From Actinomycetota bacterium (GTDB taxonomy: Bacteria; Actinomycetota; Actinomycetes; S36-B12; UBA5976): a stretch of DNA of 64,000 bases. Of the stretch, positions 7,106 through 15,858 are shown piece by piece; the stretch's first letter is position 1; each line of letters begins with the position of its first letter. The notes beneath the pieces were generated by a model that saw nothing but the letters and a program-made list of their open reading frames with translations, was not told the DNA's origin and searched no databases. Location: the NCBI GenBank assembly GCA_947452765.1, contig CANGDR010000001.1, forward strand, positions 1 through 64,000. The letters run 5' to 3'. Position numbers and translations under genes: made by a program.

Positions 7106-8028
7106 TGCGCTCCGTTGAGCAGCACTTAGAAATTGTTCTTGGAAACATTTCTCCGTTGGAATCACTAGAAGTTGGTTTACTAGGCGCGGTCGGATGTGTT
7201 CTAGCTGAAGATGTTAAGACACTTGATGATTTTCATGAACAGATCCTGCTTGCTAAAGGAACCACAATCGCGGCTCGCCATATTGCGCTTCTAGCAGCCG
7301 CAAATCTAGGCAGGGTTTGGGTCCATCCAAAACCCAGAGTCGTGATATTGACTGTTGGAAGTGATTTGGCTGATCCAGGAACGATAGAAGAATTAATCCC
7401 TGACATAAATGGAATATCGCTAACAAGCGCAGCAACTGCAACGGGTGCTATGACATTTCGCGTCGGACCATTGCAAAGCGATGCTGAACTTGTCCATGCT
7501 TCCATCGAGGACCAACTAGTTCGCGCCGATGTAATCATCACTGCATGCGGCATGAATGCTGATGATTATGACTTGTTAACCGGAGTGCTGCGGAGACTGG
7601 GTCGAGTTGAGTTCACTCGAGTATCTATGCAACCCGGCGGCGCTCAAGGATTTGGGCAAATTGGCCCAGATGCCACACCGATTTTTGTGCTTCCAGGTAA
7701 CCCAGTGGGGGCGCTACTTTCATTCGATATTTTCGTCCGTCCATTGCTTCGGCGCTTGATGGGGCAAAGCAAACTCCATCATCGGATGTTGGAAGCAAAA
7801 CTTGAGAAACGGGTTGAAGGCTCGCCGGATGACACCAGATATGTTCGGGCACACCTTTCAAGGTCGCAGGGATCACGCACTGTGAGATCAGTTGAGCATG
7901 CTGAAACACATCCGCTAGCTGGACTCGGAACCGCAGATGCCTTGATCGTGGTACCAAGTGGGGTAGCTCAGCTGGACGCAGGTGAAACGGTTAAAGTCAT
8001 GCAACTCGAAGCGCAGGTTGATGAATGA
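7105..8028 (+). CDS. glp: Domain-deleted MoeA/gephyrin-like protein (Glp homologue)
   Basis: 307 residues; MoeA enzymes have about 400. The first 38 residues match the MoeA start (SVEQHLEIVLGNISPL, VGCVLAEDV), then the sequence jumps to GTTIAARHIALLAAANLG, the stretch just before the MPT-binding domain. About 110 residues, including the MDGYA segment with a catalytic Asp and the MTGAP loop, are absent. The MoaB/MoeA-like domain remains (about 78-225) but its loops are changed: ILTVGSDL for LSTGDEL and ACGMNADDYD for SGGVSVGDYD; VLPGNPVGALL is kept. A C-terminal domain IV follows. The GTG/ATG in the track at 7072 lies inside galU; the ATG at 7105 overlaps the galU stop. The locus galU-glp-rimJ-glpR is the one where corynebacterial Glp links FtsZ to a membrane receptor. 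A divisome role rather than molybdate insertion is inferred. Confidence 0.85.
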   Translation: MRSVEQHLEIVLGNISPLESLEVGLLGAVGCVLAEDVKTLDDFHEQILLAKGTTIAARHIALLAAANLGRVWVHPKPRVVILTVGSDLADPGTIEELIPDINGISLTSAATATGAMTFRVGPLQSDAELVHASIEDQLVRADVIITACGMNADDYDLLTGVLRRLGRVEFTRVSMQPGGAQGFGQIGPDATPIFVLPGNPVGALLSFDIFVRPLLRRLMGQSKLHHRMLEAKLEKRVEGSPDDTRYVRAHLSRSQGSRTVRSVEHAETHPLAGLGTADALIVVPSGVAQLDAGETVKVMQLEAQVDE

Positions 8029-8618
8029 CAAGAGCGTGGCCGGTAACACTGTCAGATGGAAATGTGAAAATTCGCCCGCTTAAAGTTTCCGACGCGCGGA
8101 TTTGGCAAAGACTTCGATTAGAAAATCAAGATTGGCTAACGGAATGGGAAGCCACATCCCCAATGCCTTCGGTCGAACCGCCACCAACGTTTCGGCAAAG
8201 TGCGCGGCGCATGTTACGCGAAGCGCGCGAAGGAAGTGCGATGCCATTTGTCGTTGAGTATCAGGGCAATTTCGTGGGGCAAATTAATGTTTCAGACATT
8301 ACGTACGGTTCGTTGCGCGGCTGTCACTTTGGCTATTGGATCACTGAATCCGCATCCGACAAGGGGATCATGACAACGGCGGCTGCATTGGTCAGTGACC
8401 ACTTACTTGAAACAATGAAATTGCATCGGATTGAGATCGCAATTCGGCCGGAAAACCTACCAAGCAATCGATTGGCCCTACGTTTGGGATTTAGATTTGA
8501 GGGGATGCGTAATAATTTCCTCCACATCAATAATGCTTGGCGAGATCACAATATTTATGTACTTTGCCCAGGAGATTTACCCGGCTCGGTACTTGATCGG
8601 GTACGCCGCAAAAGCTAG
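8025..8618 (+). CDS. rimJ: GNAT N-acetyltransferase, RimJ type (ribosomal protein S5 alanine N-acetyltransferase-like)
   Basis: Acetyl-CoA-dependent N-acetyltransferase, 197 residues. The RimJ/RimL pattern is clear: IRPLKVSDARIWQRLR at the start, FVGQINVSDI and GCHFGYWITESASDKGIMTTA (beta4 and the acetyl-CoA loop), then IRPENLPSNRLALRLGFRFEG near residue 145, and the closing HINNAWRDHNIY. RimJ in E. coli acetylates ribosomal protein S5; the substrate here is unproven. The start overlaps the glp stop by four bases (ATGA), so translation is probably coupled. Confidence 0.88.
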   Translation: MTRAWPVTLSDGNVKIRPLKVSDARIWQRLRLENQDWLTEWEATSPMPSVEPPPTFRQSARRMLREAREGSAMPFVVEYQGNFVGQINVSDITYGSLRGCHFGYWITESASDKGIMTTAAALVSDHLLETMKLHRIEIAIRPENLPSNRLALRLGFRFEGMRNNFLHINNAWRDHNIYVLCPGDLPGSVLDRVRRKS

Positions 8619-8685
8619 CGACACGAACGCATGACTGGCTTAAGATCCAACCGAATCACACATTTACGCCGTACCGTAAATAACC

Positions 8686-9414
8686 ATGACGGGTTTGTTA
8701 TATCTCATCGTGATCGTGATGTGGGCCGTTGTATTAATTCCGATTTGGCTTAAGAGCCACGATCAAGCGCAAGTTGAAAAAGGCTTGCGAGCAGAGGGCG
8801 AACTTTCCCAAAAATGGCGTTGGCAACAACGGACGCCGATGTCCAGCCGTCAGCTAGCTTTCGTGCGCCGCCGCAGAGTCTTAATGGCTTTACTTACCGC
8901 TCTCGTGGCTTCAGTCGTTGGTACTGCGGCCGGAGCAATTTCAGCTTTTTGGATTGCTGCCCCCGTCATGTTAATTTCCGGTTTTGCGGTAGCTGCGACA
9001 AAGACCGGCGTTGCAAAGCAAAGTTCGATTCGTCGAGTTAGTCAGCCTGCTGCACAAACCTCGAGAACTCACGTTGCTTCTCCGGCACATAGCACGGAAG
9101 CAGTTTCAATTGCTCCTGCAACTAAGGAATCAAAGCGCAGCTGGACTCCAGTAGAAACCCCATTGCCTTCTTATGTAAATGCTGCTAAAGCAACTGCTTA
9201 CAACCGTGTTCTCGATTCAGAAAAACCTTGGACTGGTCAAGACATGGTTGATCAGGCGGAGTTAGTGCGTGCGCAACGAGCTGAACGTATGAAAGAAGCA
9301 CAAAAGCGCTTAGAAGAAGCACGAGCAATTGCAATGGAAAAGGCCCGCAAGGCTGCATTGGCTGCCCAGATTTCTTACCCAGAGGTTGCAGAAAAGCGCG
9401 CTGTTAACGAATAG
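8686..9414 (+). CDS. glpR: GlpR-like membrane protein with C-terminal coiled coil
   Basis: 242 residues. An N-terminal membrane segment (LLYLIVIVMWAVVLIPIWL, residues 4-22) is followed by a cytoplasmic Arg/Gln-rich stretch, two hydrophobic segments (about 65-110) and a long polar tail ending in a charged helix (about 195-230; QRAERMKEAQKRLEEARAIA). The start, with its MWAVVLIPIW..HD.. pattern, and the position after galU-glp-rimJ match the actinobacterial receptor (Rv0996 and corynebacterial GlpR) that binds Glp at the septum. The assignment rests on position and architecture. A TACCGT box lies eight bases before the ATG, so it may also have its own promoter. Confidence 0.72.
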   Translation: MTGLLYLIVIVMWAVVLIPIWLKSHDQAQVEKGLRAEGELSQKWRWQQRTPMSSRQLAFVRRRRVLMALLTALVASVVGTAAGAISAFWIAAPVMLISGFAVAATKTGVAKQSSIRRVSQPAAQTSRTHVASPAHSTEAVSIAPATKESKRSWTPVETPLPSYVNAAKATAYNRVLDSEKPWTGQDMVDQAELVRAQRAERMKEAQKRLEEARAIAMEKARKAALAAQISYPEVAEKRAVNE

Positions 9415-9424
9415 TAAGCCGAGG

Positions 9425-9430
9425 TACAAT
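9425..9430 (+). promoter_or_regulatory. Predicted -10 box of copZ-copA (leaderless)
   Basis: TACAAT, six bases (TACCTT), then GTG at 9437. This places the transcription start at the start codon. I see no clear copper-repressor operator overlapping it. Confidence 0.55.
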
Positions 9431-9436
9431 TACCTT

Positions 9437-9643
9437 GTGGAGTCAAAATACCAAGTATTAGGTATGACTTGTGGCCACTGTGTTGCCGCAGTCACCATGG
9501 AACTTTCGCTACTTAAGGGCGTAAGTGCAGTTGATGTCGATTTAGAAAGTGGCTCCGTAACGGTTACCTCCGAGTCAGACCTAGATGATTCACAAGTAGC
9601 TGCGGCGATAGATGAAGCCGGATACGAACTAGTCAAAAACTAA
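9437..9643 (+). CDS. copZ: Copper chaperone, heavy-metal-associated (HMA) domain
   Basis: Cytosolic Cu(I) carrier that hands copper to CopA. The GTG start at 9437 gives 68 residues, exactly one HMA domain: QVLGMTCGHCVAAVTMEL carries the CxxC site, followed by VSAVDVDLESGSVTV and a closing EAGYELV. The track ORF begins at 9329 inside glpR in another frame; that extension is spurious. The stop and the copA ATG overlap (TAATG), so the pair is one unit. This pair is not part of the conserved neighbourhood of galU-glp-rimJ-glpR and pmt in mycobacteria. Confidence 0.9.
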   Translation: MESKYQVLGMTCGHCVAAVTMELSLLKGVSAVDVDLESGSVTVTSESDLDDSQVAAAIDEAGYELVKN

Positions 9644-11835
9644 TGAGCATTCGTTCGGTCGAGCTCAGCGTTGGCGGAATGACATGTGCATCTTGTTCCC
9701 GCCGAGTAGAACGTGCACTCGAAAAGATTGATGGAGTTCGGGCTTCGGTAAATTACGCAACCGGAGTTGCTGTTGCAGATGTTGAAGATTCTGTTGCAGA
9801 CGTTGCGTTAGTAACTGCAATAGAAAAATCTGGCTACACCGCATCGGTTTCGGGAAAAGCTATTGAACTTTATGGACTAGCAGAATTTCGAATTCGGTTA
9901 ATTGTAAGTACCGCTTTAACTATTCCCATAATGGCTTTGTCGATGGTTCCAAGTATGCAATTGCATTGGTGGCAGTGGATTTGTGCTGTTCTCGCTACAC
10001 CCGTTGCGACCTGGGGTGCTTGGCCGTTTCACCGAGCTGCCTTTTTGAATTTGCGACACTTGGCCGTAACCATGGACACACTCGTAAGCCTGGGCGTGAT
10101 TGTTGCTTTTACCTGGTCCATGTGGGCTGTGCTGTTTACAGACGCGGGCACAATCGGCATGACAATGTCAGCAAATCTTTTCGAATCAACAGGTAGCACA
10201 CACACGGCTTCCTTGTACTTCGAGGTGGCATCGAGCGTTACAACATTGGTACTCCTTGGTAAATTTCTTGAACATCGAGCTAGAGAACAATCACTCAAAG
10301 CGCTCGAAAATTTAGCCAATTTAAATCCAAAGTCTGCACTGGTAATTCGAGATGGAAACCAAATTGAAACGCTGATCGAAGACGTAGTAGTTGGTGACGA
10401 AATTTATGTTCCTGCTGGCCAACAAATTCCAATTGATTCAGTTGTAATTTCTGGAATGGGCCACGTTGATAAGTCATTAGTTACCGGCGAATCATTACCT
10501 GTGCAAGTAAGCGTTGGCGATTCGGTAATTGGCGCGACTGTTCTACTTGATAGCGCAATAACTGTCAGAGCAACTGCAGTAGGAAAAGACACAGTGCTTT
10601 CTGGGATCTCTCGGTTAGTGCACCAAGCTCAGACCGGTAAAGCTGAAGTAACGCGATTAGTTGATCGAGTCTCTGAAATATTTGTACCGGTCGTAGTCTT
10701 ACTTGCCTTTGGTACAGCCATCGGGTGGTGGCTAGCAACGCAAGACGCAAGTCGCGCTTTAACAACTGGAATCGCAGTATTAGTAATTGCTTGTCCCTGC
10801 GCCCTAGGCCTGGCAACCCCAACTGCTTTATTGGTTGGCACCGGTCGAGGTGCACAACTTGGCATTTTAATTCGTGGCCCACATGCCTTGGAATCTAGTC
10901 GCGACATCAACTTAATGTTTTTGGATAAGACGGGAACCTTAACTCGAGGCATGATGGGAGTTACAGATTTCGTAAGCACAGTGTCGGATGAGATTCTGTG
11001 GCCAATTGTTGATTCGCTAGAAGCAAGTTCAACGCATCCAATTGCAACTAGCCTCCGGAAACATGCTAAAGGTCTCGGCCACGTTGGAGTGGTGGCAACT
11101 AAAGTCCAAACTGTTGGTGGGTCGGGAGTCCAAGGCTTGGTCGATGGACACCCATGCACCTTAGGTTCAATATCTTGGCTCGGAGTTCCAGATGGCGACT
11201 TAAAGGCCGCAGCAGATAAATATTTATCACTAGGTGAAAGTGTCGTAGTTGTTTATCGAGATGCCTTTGCAATTGCAGTGATTGGGTTGGCTGACGAGAT
11301 AGGCGAGACTTCCAAAAAAGCAATAACCCAACTTCGGTCGATGGGTATAACCCCAGTCGTCGCATCAGGTGACAATCAATCTGCCGTTAAAAAAGTTTGT
11401 GATGAGCTAGGAATTGTAAGGTATTTTGCAAATAGTTCCCCGGCCAACAAGTTAGAACTGATTCACCAGGCGCAGGAAAATGGTGATGTTGTGGCGATGA
11501 TTGGTGACGGAATCAACGATGCCGCAGCTTTGGCTAAAGCGCACCTAAGCATGGCAATGGGTTCTGGGTCGGATGTGGCTGCAAGTGCTGCAGATATCGT
11601 GTTACTTCGGCCAACCATGGCAGCCGCCGTTGATGCACTTGGGTTAGCTCAAGCAACGATGCGAACTATCAGACTCAATTTGTTTTGGGCATTTGCTTAC
11701 AACGTTGCTGCCATCCCACTTGCCATGTCCGGAGTACTAGGTCCGATTATTGCCGCCGGGGCCATGGCGTTTTCCAGCGTTTTCGTCGTATCAAATAGCT
11801 TAAGATTGCGATCTTTTAAGTCACTAGAAAGTTAG
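9643..11835 (+). CDS. copA: Cu(I)-exporting P1B-type ATPase
   Basis: Pumps Cu+ out of the cytoplasm using ATP. 730 residues. One N-terminal HMA domain (GMTCASCSRRVERAL, residues 12-26), then eight predicted membrane segments. The actuator TGES is near residue 281, the CPC metal site in ACPCALGLATPTAL near 383, the phosphorylated Asp in DKTGTLTRG near 427, the HP motif in SSTHPIA near 464, and the hinge GDGINDAAALAKA near 620. The CPC motif and HMA domain support a copper (1B-1) pump. Follows copZ with overlapping stop/start. The convergent pmt gene ends nine bases beyond its stop without a terminator. Confidence 0.95.
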   Translation: MSIRSVELSVGGMTCASCSRRVERALEKIDGVRASVNYATGVAVADVEDSVADVALVTAIEKSGYTASVSGKAIELYGLAEFRIRLIVSTALTIPIMALSMVPSMQLHWWQWICAVLATPVATWGAWPFHRAAFLNLRHLAVTMDTLVSLGVIVAFTWSMWAVLFTDAGTIGMTMSANLFESTGSTHTASLYFEVASSVTTLVLLGKFLEHRAREQSLKALENLANLNPKSALVIRDGNQIETLIEDVVVGDEIYVPAGQQIPIDSVVISGMGHVDKSLVTGESLPVQVSVGDSVIGATVLLDSAITVRATAVGKDTVLSGISRLVHQAQTGKAEVTRLVDRVSEIFVPVVVLLAFGTAIGWWLATQDASRALTTGIAVLVIACPCALGLATPTALLVGTGRGAQLGILIRGPHALESSRDINLMFLDKTGTLTRGMMGVTDFVSTVSDEILWPIVDSLEASSTHPIATSLRKHAKGLGHVGVVATKVQTVGGSGVQGLVDGHPCTLGSISWLGVPDGDLKAAADKYLSLGESVVVVYRDAFAIAVIGLADEIGETSKKAITQLRSMGITPVVASGDNQSAVKKVCDELGIVRYFANSSPANKLELIHQAQENGDVVAMIGDGINDAAALAKAHLSMAMGSGSDVAASAADIVLLRPTMAAAVDALGLAQATMRTIRLNLFWAFAYNVAAIPLAMSGVLGPIIAAGAMAFSSVFVVSNSLRLRSFKSLES

Positions 11836-11843
11836 AGTACAAA

Positions 11844-13349
11844 CTAAATCCAACTGGGAAACCACATCCGTAAATGCCAAGCACTGTACGAGATCGACAT
11901 CCCCGTTAAAATTGGATAGAAAAATATAGTAAGTAAAAGTGCAGCTAACATAAAAGCCAAAGTTGGCCAACGTAAGTAAATTTGTCTTTTACTTTTTACC
12001 TTCGAATCTAAATAGTCAAGTGACATAGCCAATGCCATTGCAGTGTAGGGAATGAAAACCACAGCATAAAATGTGAAGATTGTACGGTGCGTGAAGAATA
12101 GCCAAGGAACCCAACCAGCAGCGAATGCAACCGCAATCGGAAGTGCGGCGCTCATCTGCTTGCGAACTGCTAGCCAAATAATAAAGCCAAGTGCGATTAC
12201 TCCGCCCCACCAAATTAGTGGATTTCCAAGTGGAATAACTTCCTGCGAACAGCTGCTAGCTCCACAGGTCGCCTTAGTCTCATAAAAGAAACTGGTCGGG
12301 CGAATCATAAGCGGCCAGCCCCAGGGATTTGCTGAGTAACTATGGGGGCTTACTAGGTGAGTATGAAAACTCAACATATCGCGGTGGTAGTGCAACAAAC
12401 TTACGAGTGCGTCCGGGAATCTAGAATTTGCAGCATTTACTTTTGCCCAACCTCGATTCCAGCCATCTTGCGAGTTGAACCACCCGAACCACGTCGCCAA
12501 GTAAACGGCAATCAACAAAAAAGGCATAGCAAGAGTTGGTAGTAAGTCAGCTTTCAGCCAACGTAGAAATATTTTGCTCTGATCGAATGCTTCGGTTCGC
12601 CGACCGTAATCCCAAGCCAACATCAGGATTACAAACACAGTCGCGTAATAAACCCCGCTCCATTTAGTTGCGGTTGCTAGGCCGAGCGAAACGATCATTG
12701 CCCATCGCCAAATTTTTGTGCCACCGGAATTTACTCGGTCTCGATCTAGGATCAAAAAACCAAATGAACTTAGAACTAAAAATGACAGAGTCATGTCAAG
12801 AAGTGCGGAGCGACTCATCGCAATATGTAAGCCATCGATGGCTAACAAAAATCCAGCAACGGTACCAGTGAAATTTGAATTCGTTAAGCGTCGAGTGATA
12901 CGAGCTGTCAGCAAGACACTTAAGATTCCAAGTACGGCAACTGCGATGCGCCAGCCAAAAGGTGTGGCACCAAAAATAGCTTCGCCGCTTGCTATTACCC
13001 ACTTGCCTACAGGTGGATGAACGACGTATGAAGGTGAATTTGTAAAGATACTGAGATAATCTTTCCCGTCGCTGCCAAGAAGTAGTTTGTCTGCACCATC
13101 AACAGTTTTACGTTCATTGCCAAAATTTAATAATGCAAGTGAATCTTTTACGTAATAGGTTTCATCGAAAATAATTGCATGCGGTACCCCTAGGCGTGGC
13201 AACCTAAGCATCGCAGCCAGCGCTGTGACAAGTAGCGGGCCACGCCACCCGGCCCACCCACCCGATGGCTTTACCTGATTGTCTAATGGGAAAGGTTGAA
13301 TTTTTTCGGCCAAGATCAGGCTGCTTTCAGGATCTGGGTTGATGGTCAT
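11844..13349 (-). CDS. pmt: Protein O-mannosyltransferase (PMT family, GT39)
   Basis: Membrane enzyme that transfers mannose from polyprenyl-phosphate-mannose to Ser/Thr of exported proteins, coupled to Sec translocation. 501 residues with about 11 membrane segments. The first extracytoplasmic loop has the catalytic acidic pair in FDETYYVKDSLALL (near residue 62) and the conserved HPPVGKWVIASGE (near 112). The PMT C-terminal block SANPWGWPLMIRP is near 340. It is divergent from rsmI, the same arrangement as Rv1002c/Rv1003 in M. tuberculosis. A TACTTT box exactly six bases before the ATG predicts a leaderless mRNA. Confidence 0.9.
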   Translation of the reverse strand: MTINPDPESSLILAEKIQPFPLDNQVKPSGGWAGWRGPLLVTALAAMLRLPRLGVPHAIIFDETYYVKDSLALLNFGNERKTVDGADKLLLGSDGKDYLSIFTNSPSYVVHPPVGKWVIASGEAIFGATPFGWRIAVAVLGILSVLLTARITRRLTNSNFTGTVAGFLLAIDGLHIAMSRSALLDMTLSFLVLSSFGFLILDRDRVNSGGTKIWRWAMIVSLGLATATKWSGVYYATVFVILMLAWDYGRRTEAFDQSKIFLRWLKADLLPTLAMPFLLIAVYLATWFGWFNSQDGWNRGWAKVNAANSRFPDALVSLLHYHRDMLSFHTHLVSPHSYSANPWGWPLMIRPTSFFYETKATCGASSCSQEVIPLGNPLIWWGGVIALGFIIWLAVRKQMSAALPIAVAFAAGWVPWLFFTHRTIFTFYAVVFIPYTAMALAMSLDYLDSKVKSKRQIYLRWPTLAFMLAALLLTIFFYPILTGMSISYSAWHLRMWFPSWI

Positions 13350-13355
13350 AAATTA

Positions 13356-13361
13356 AAAGTA
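13356..13361 (-). promoter_or_regulatory. Predicted -10 box of pmt (leaderless)
   Basis: TACTTT on the minus strand, then TAATTT and the ATG at 13349. Confidence 0.55.
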
Positions 13362-13395
13362 CAGGGGAATGCTAGAACTGCGGGATGATGGTGTG

Positions 13396-14241
13396 ATGTC
13401 AGGTCGACTTTTTCTCGCGGCAACCCCAATTGGCAACGTTGGTGATGCTTCGGCTCGGCTCCGGGAAGTATTAGAAAGCGCTCAAGTGATAGCCGCTGAG
13501 GACTCCAGGCGGGCCCATCGTTTAATCAGCGATCTTGGAATTACAGTGACTGCGCAAATTTGGTCTTTCTATGACGCTGTAGAAGAAGCCAAAAGTCCAG
13601 AACTAATTGAGCGTGTTTTAAACGGGGATATCGTGGTGGTGATTTCAGATGCAGGTATGCCAACTGTTTCAGATCCGGGATATCGATTAGTGCAGGAAGC
13701 AATTGCACAAGGTGTAGTAGTTTCGGTAATTCCGGGGCCGTCAGCCGTACTTACAGCTTTAGCGGTCAGTGGCTTAGCCGTGGATAGATTTTCTTTTGAA
13801 GGTTTCCTGCCGCGTAGATCTGGAGAACGACGCAAAGTATTTGAGAATTTACGTCATGAGAGCCGAACTATGGTTTTCTTCGAAGCACCGCATCGTCTGA
13901 TAGAAACCTTGGTCGATTTAGAAGCAGTACTGGGCGCCGATCGCCGCGCTGTTATTTGCAGAGAGCTAACCAAGACCTATGAAGAAGTAATTAGAGGTAG
14001 CGTATCTGAACTTGTCGCTTGGAGCGACCGCGAAATTCTCGGTGAAATTACTTTGGTATTAGCGGGGGCTGAACCATTAGCCGCTAGCTCCCCGTCTGAT
14101 TGGATCGCTCACGTCGCCACGCGTGTTGAACTCGGCGAGTCTCAGCGAGATGCAATTGCAGAAGTTGCTCGAGAACTTGGCGTTCCAAAACGCGAGGTTT
14201 ATGACGCGGTGCTAGCAAGCCGGCGAGACGAAAAACTATAA
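13396..14241 (+). CDS. rsmI: 16S rRNA 2'-O-ribose C1402 methyltransferase
   Basis: SAM-dependent methylation of 16S rRNA C1402 in the decoding centre. The tetrapyrrole-methylase fold is recognised by LAATPIGNVGDASARL at the start, IAAEDSRRAHRL, the SAM-site loop SDAGMPTVSDPGYRLV and IPGPSAVLTALAVSG. The C-terminal helical region (ESQRDAIAEVARELGVPKREVYD) is typical. The track starts at 13369. I prefer the ATG at 13396 (MSGRLFLAAT, 281 residues), which matches the family start; a TAGAAC box at 13373 would also place the transcript start downstream of 13369. Ends 24 bp before metG, which has its own promoter box. Confidence 0.9.
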   Translation: MSGRLFLAATPIGNVGDASARLREVLESAQVIAAEDSRRAHRLISDLGITVTAQIWSFYDAVEEAKSPELIERVLNGDIVVVISDAGMPTVSDPGYRLVQEAIAQGVVVSVIPGPSAVLTALAVSGLAVDRFSFEGFLPRRSGERRKVFENLRHESRTMVFFEAPHRLIETLVDLEAVLGADRRAVICRELTKTYEEVIRGSVSELVAWSDREILGEITLVLAGAEPLAASSPSDWIAHVATRVELGESQRDAIAEVARELGVPKREVYDAVLASRRDEKL

Positions 14242-14253
14242 CCGAAACGCCTC

Positions 14254-14259
14254 TAGAAT
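14254..14259 (+). promoter_or_regulatory. Predicted -10 box of metG (leaderless)
   Basis: TAGAAT, then TAGCTC, then the metG ATG at 14266. Confidence 0.6.
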
Positions 14260-14265
14260 TAGCTC

Positions 14266-15858
14266 ATGACTTCCAGTGAAAAAGCGTATTACCTAACTAC
14301 GCCGATCTATTACGTAAACGATGCACCTCATATTGGGCATGCTTACACAACTGTCGCTGGTGATGTCATGACCCGTTGGCACCGAATGGCTGGCGAGGAA
14401 GTTTGGTTCCTGACTGGGACTGACGAACATGGTCAGAAAGTTCTGCGAACCGCAGAAGCAAATAACGTTGAGCCGCAAGCTTGGGTCGACAAACTAGTTG
14501 GAGAAGCTTGGCTGCCGGTCCTTAATGTGATTGACGCTGCTAATGACGACTTCATTCGTACGACTCAAGCGCGCCACACTGAAAGAGTGCAGCGTTTTTT
14601 GACGCAACTCAAGGATTCAGGGCACATTTATGAAGGCTCTTATGACGGCCCGTATTGCGTAGGTTGTGAAGAATTCAAACTACCGGGTGACCTTATTGAC
14701 GGTGAAGGTGGCGAAAAACTTTGCCCAACTCATAGCAAGCCAGTTGAACAAGTTAGTGAAACCAATTATTTCTTTCGGCTGTCCTCCTTTGCTGATGCTT
14801 TGATTAAACACTACGAAATCAACCCACAATCGATTAGACCAGAGTCGGCATACAACGAAGTGATGTCTTTCCTTCGCTCCGGATTACAAGACCTTTCGAT
14901 TTCTCGATCTACTTTCGATTGGGGAATTCCTGTTCCTTGGGATAACTCGCAAGTTGTTTACGTTTGGTTCGATGCACTACTCAATTACGCAACAGCAGTT
15001 GGACTTGGTGATGATCCAGGCAGTGAAGGCGCAGCCAAGTTTGCCAAAACTTGGCCTGCTGATGTTCATTTAGTTGGCAAAGATATTCTTAGGTTCCATG
15101 CAGTGATCTGGCCAGCAATGTTGATGGCTGCAGATTTGCCGCTCCCAAAGTGCGTCTTCGCACACGGCTGGTTACTAGTCGGTGGCGAGAAAATGAGTAA
15201 GAGCAAGCTGACGGGTATCAAGCCACAAACCATTGTGGATTTAGTAGGCTCTGATGCATTTCGGTACTACTTCATGCGCGCAATAATTTTCGGTCAAGAT
15301 GGCTCATTCTCATGGGAAGACTTGGTAGCTCGCTATACCTCTGAACTTGCAAATGGTCTAGGTAATTTAGCCAGCCGAGTTCAGGCAATGGTTGGAAAGT
15401 ATTTTGCTGGTTCATTGCCGGCTGCAGGGGAAGTCACGCCGGCTGACCGTGCGCTAGCAGATTTACTAACCAAGACTGCTGCCGAAGCGGATCGCGCTAT
15501 TCGATTATTTGATTTTCAATCCGGAATAGTTGCTATCAAAGAATTTGTCGATGCGGTAAATCTTTACGTGACAGAACAAGAGCCCTGGGTAGTTGCTAAA
15601 GGCGAGGACGAAGCTAGCCAGGCTCGTTTAGCAACCATCCTTTACACAATTTGTGAATCACTTCGCGCAATTTCCATTTTGTACTCGCCGATTATGCCAA
15701 AAAGTATGGCGCGCCTATGGGATGACATTGGAGCAAGGGAATCAGGAGTTGGTAGATCCTTTGCGGATGTTGCGATTTGGGGTCAACTTAAGCCGGGTGT
15801 AAAAATCACCAAGAGTGAATCCATGTTCCCAAGAATTGAAGAGCCTGAAACGATTTAA
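14266..15858 (+). CDS. metG: Methionyl-tRNA synthetase
   Basis: Charges tRNA-Met. 530 residues, class I fold. TTPIYYVNDAPHIGHAYTT carries the HIGH signature near residue 24 and KMSKSKL the KMSKS loop near 310. The zinc knuckle is reduced to one set: YCVGCEEF near 128 and KLCPTHS near 148. No C-terminal dimerisation (tRNA-binding, EMAP-like) domain is present, consistent with the short bacterial form. The gene stop shares four bases (TTAA) with the stop of the convergent acyltransferase. Confidence 0.96.
   Translation: MTSSEKAYYLTTPIYYVNDAPHIGHAYTTVAGDVMTRWHRMAGEEVWFLTGTDEHGQKVLRTAEANNVEPQAWVDKLVGEAWLPVLNVIDAANDDFIRTTQARHTERVQRFLTQLKDSGHIYEGSYDGPYCVGCEEFKLPGDLIDGEGGEKLCPTHSKPVEQVSETNYFFRLSSFADALIKHYEINPQSIRPESAYNEVMSFLRSGLQDLSISRSTFDWGIPVPWDNSQVVYVWFDALLNYATAVGLGDDPGSEGAAKFAKTWPADVHLVGKDILRFHAVIWPAMLMAADLPLPKCVFAHGWLLVGGEKMSKSKLTGIKPQTIVDLVGSDAFRYYFMRAIIFGQDGSFSWEDLVARYTSELANGLGNLASRVQAMVGKYFAGSLPAAGEVTPADRALADLLTKTAAEADRAIRLFDFQSGIVAIKEFVDAVNLYVTEQEPWVVAKGEDEASQARLATILYTICESLRAISILYSPIMPKSMARLWDDIGARESGVGRSFADVAIWGQLKPGVKITKSESMFPRIEEPETI

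Noticed and set aside
9329-9436. Upstream extension of copZ
   Set aside because: It is an alternative frame of glpR; GTG at 9437 gives exactly one HMA domain and has a leaderless promoter box.
10629-11159. 176-aa minus-strand ORF opposite copA
   Set aside because: Antisense shadow of the CPC and DKTGT regions.
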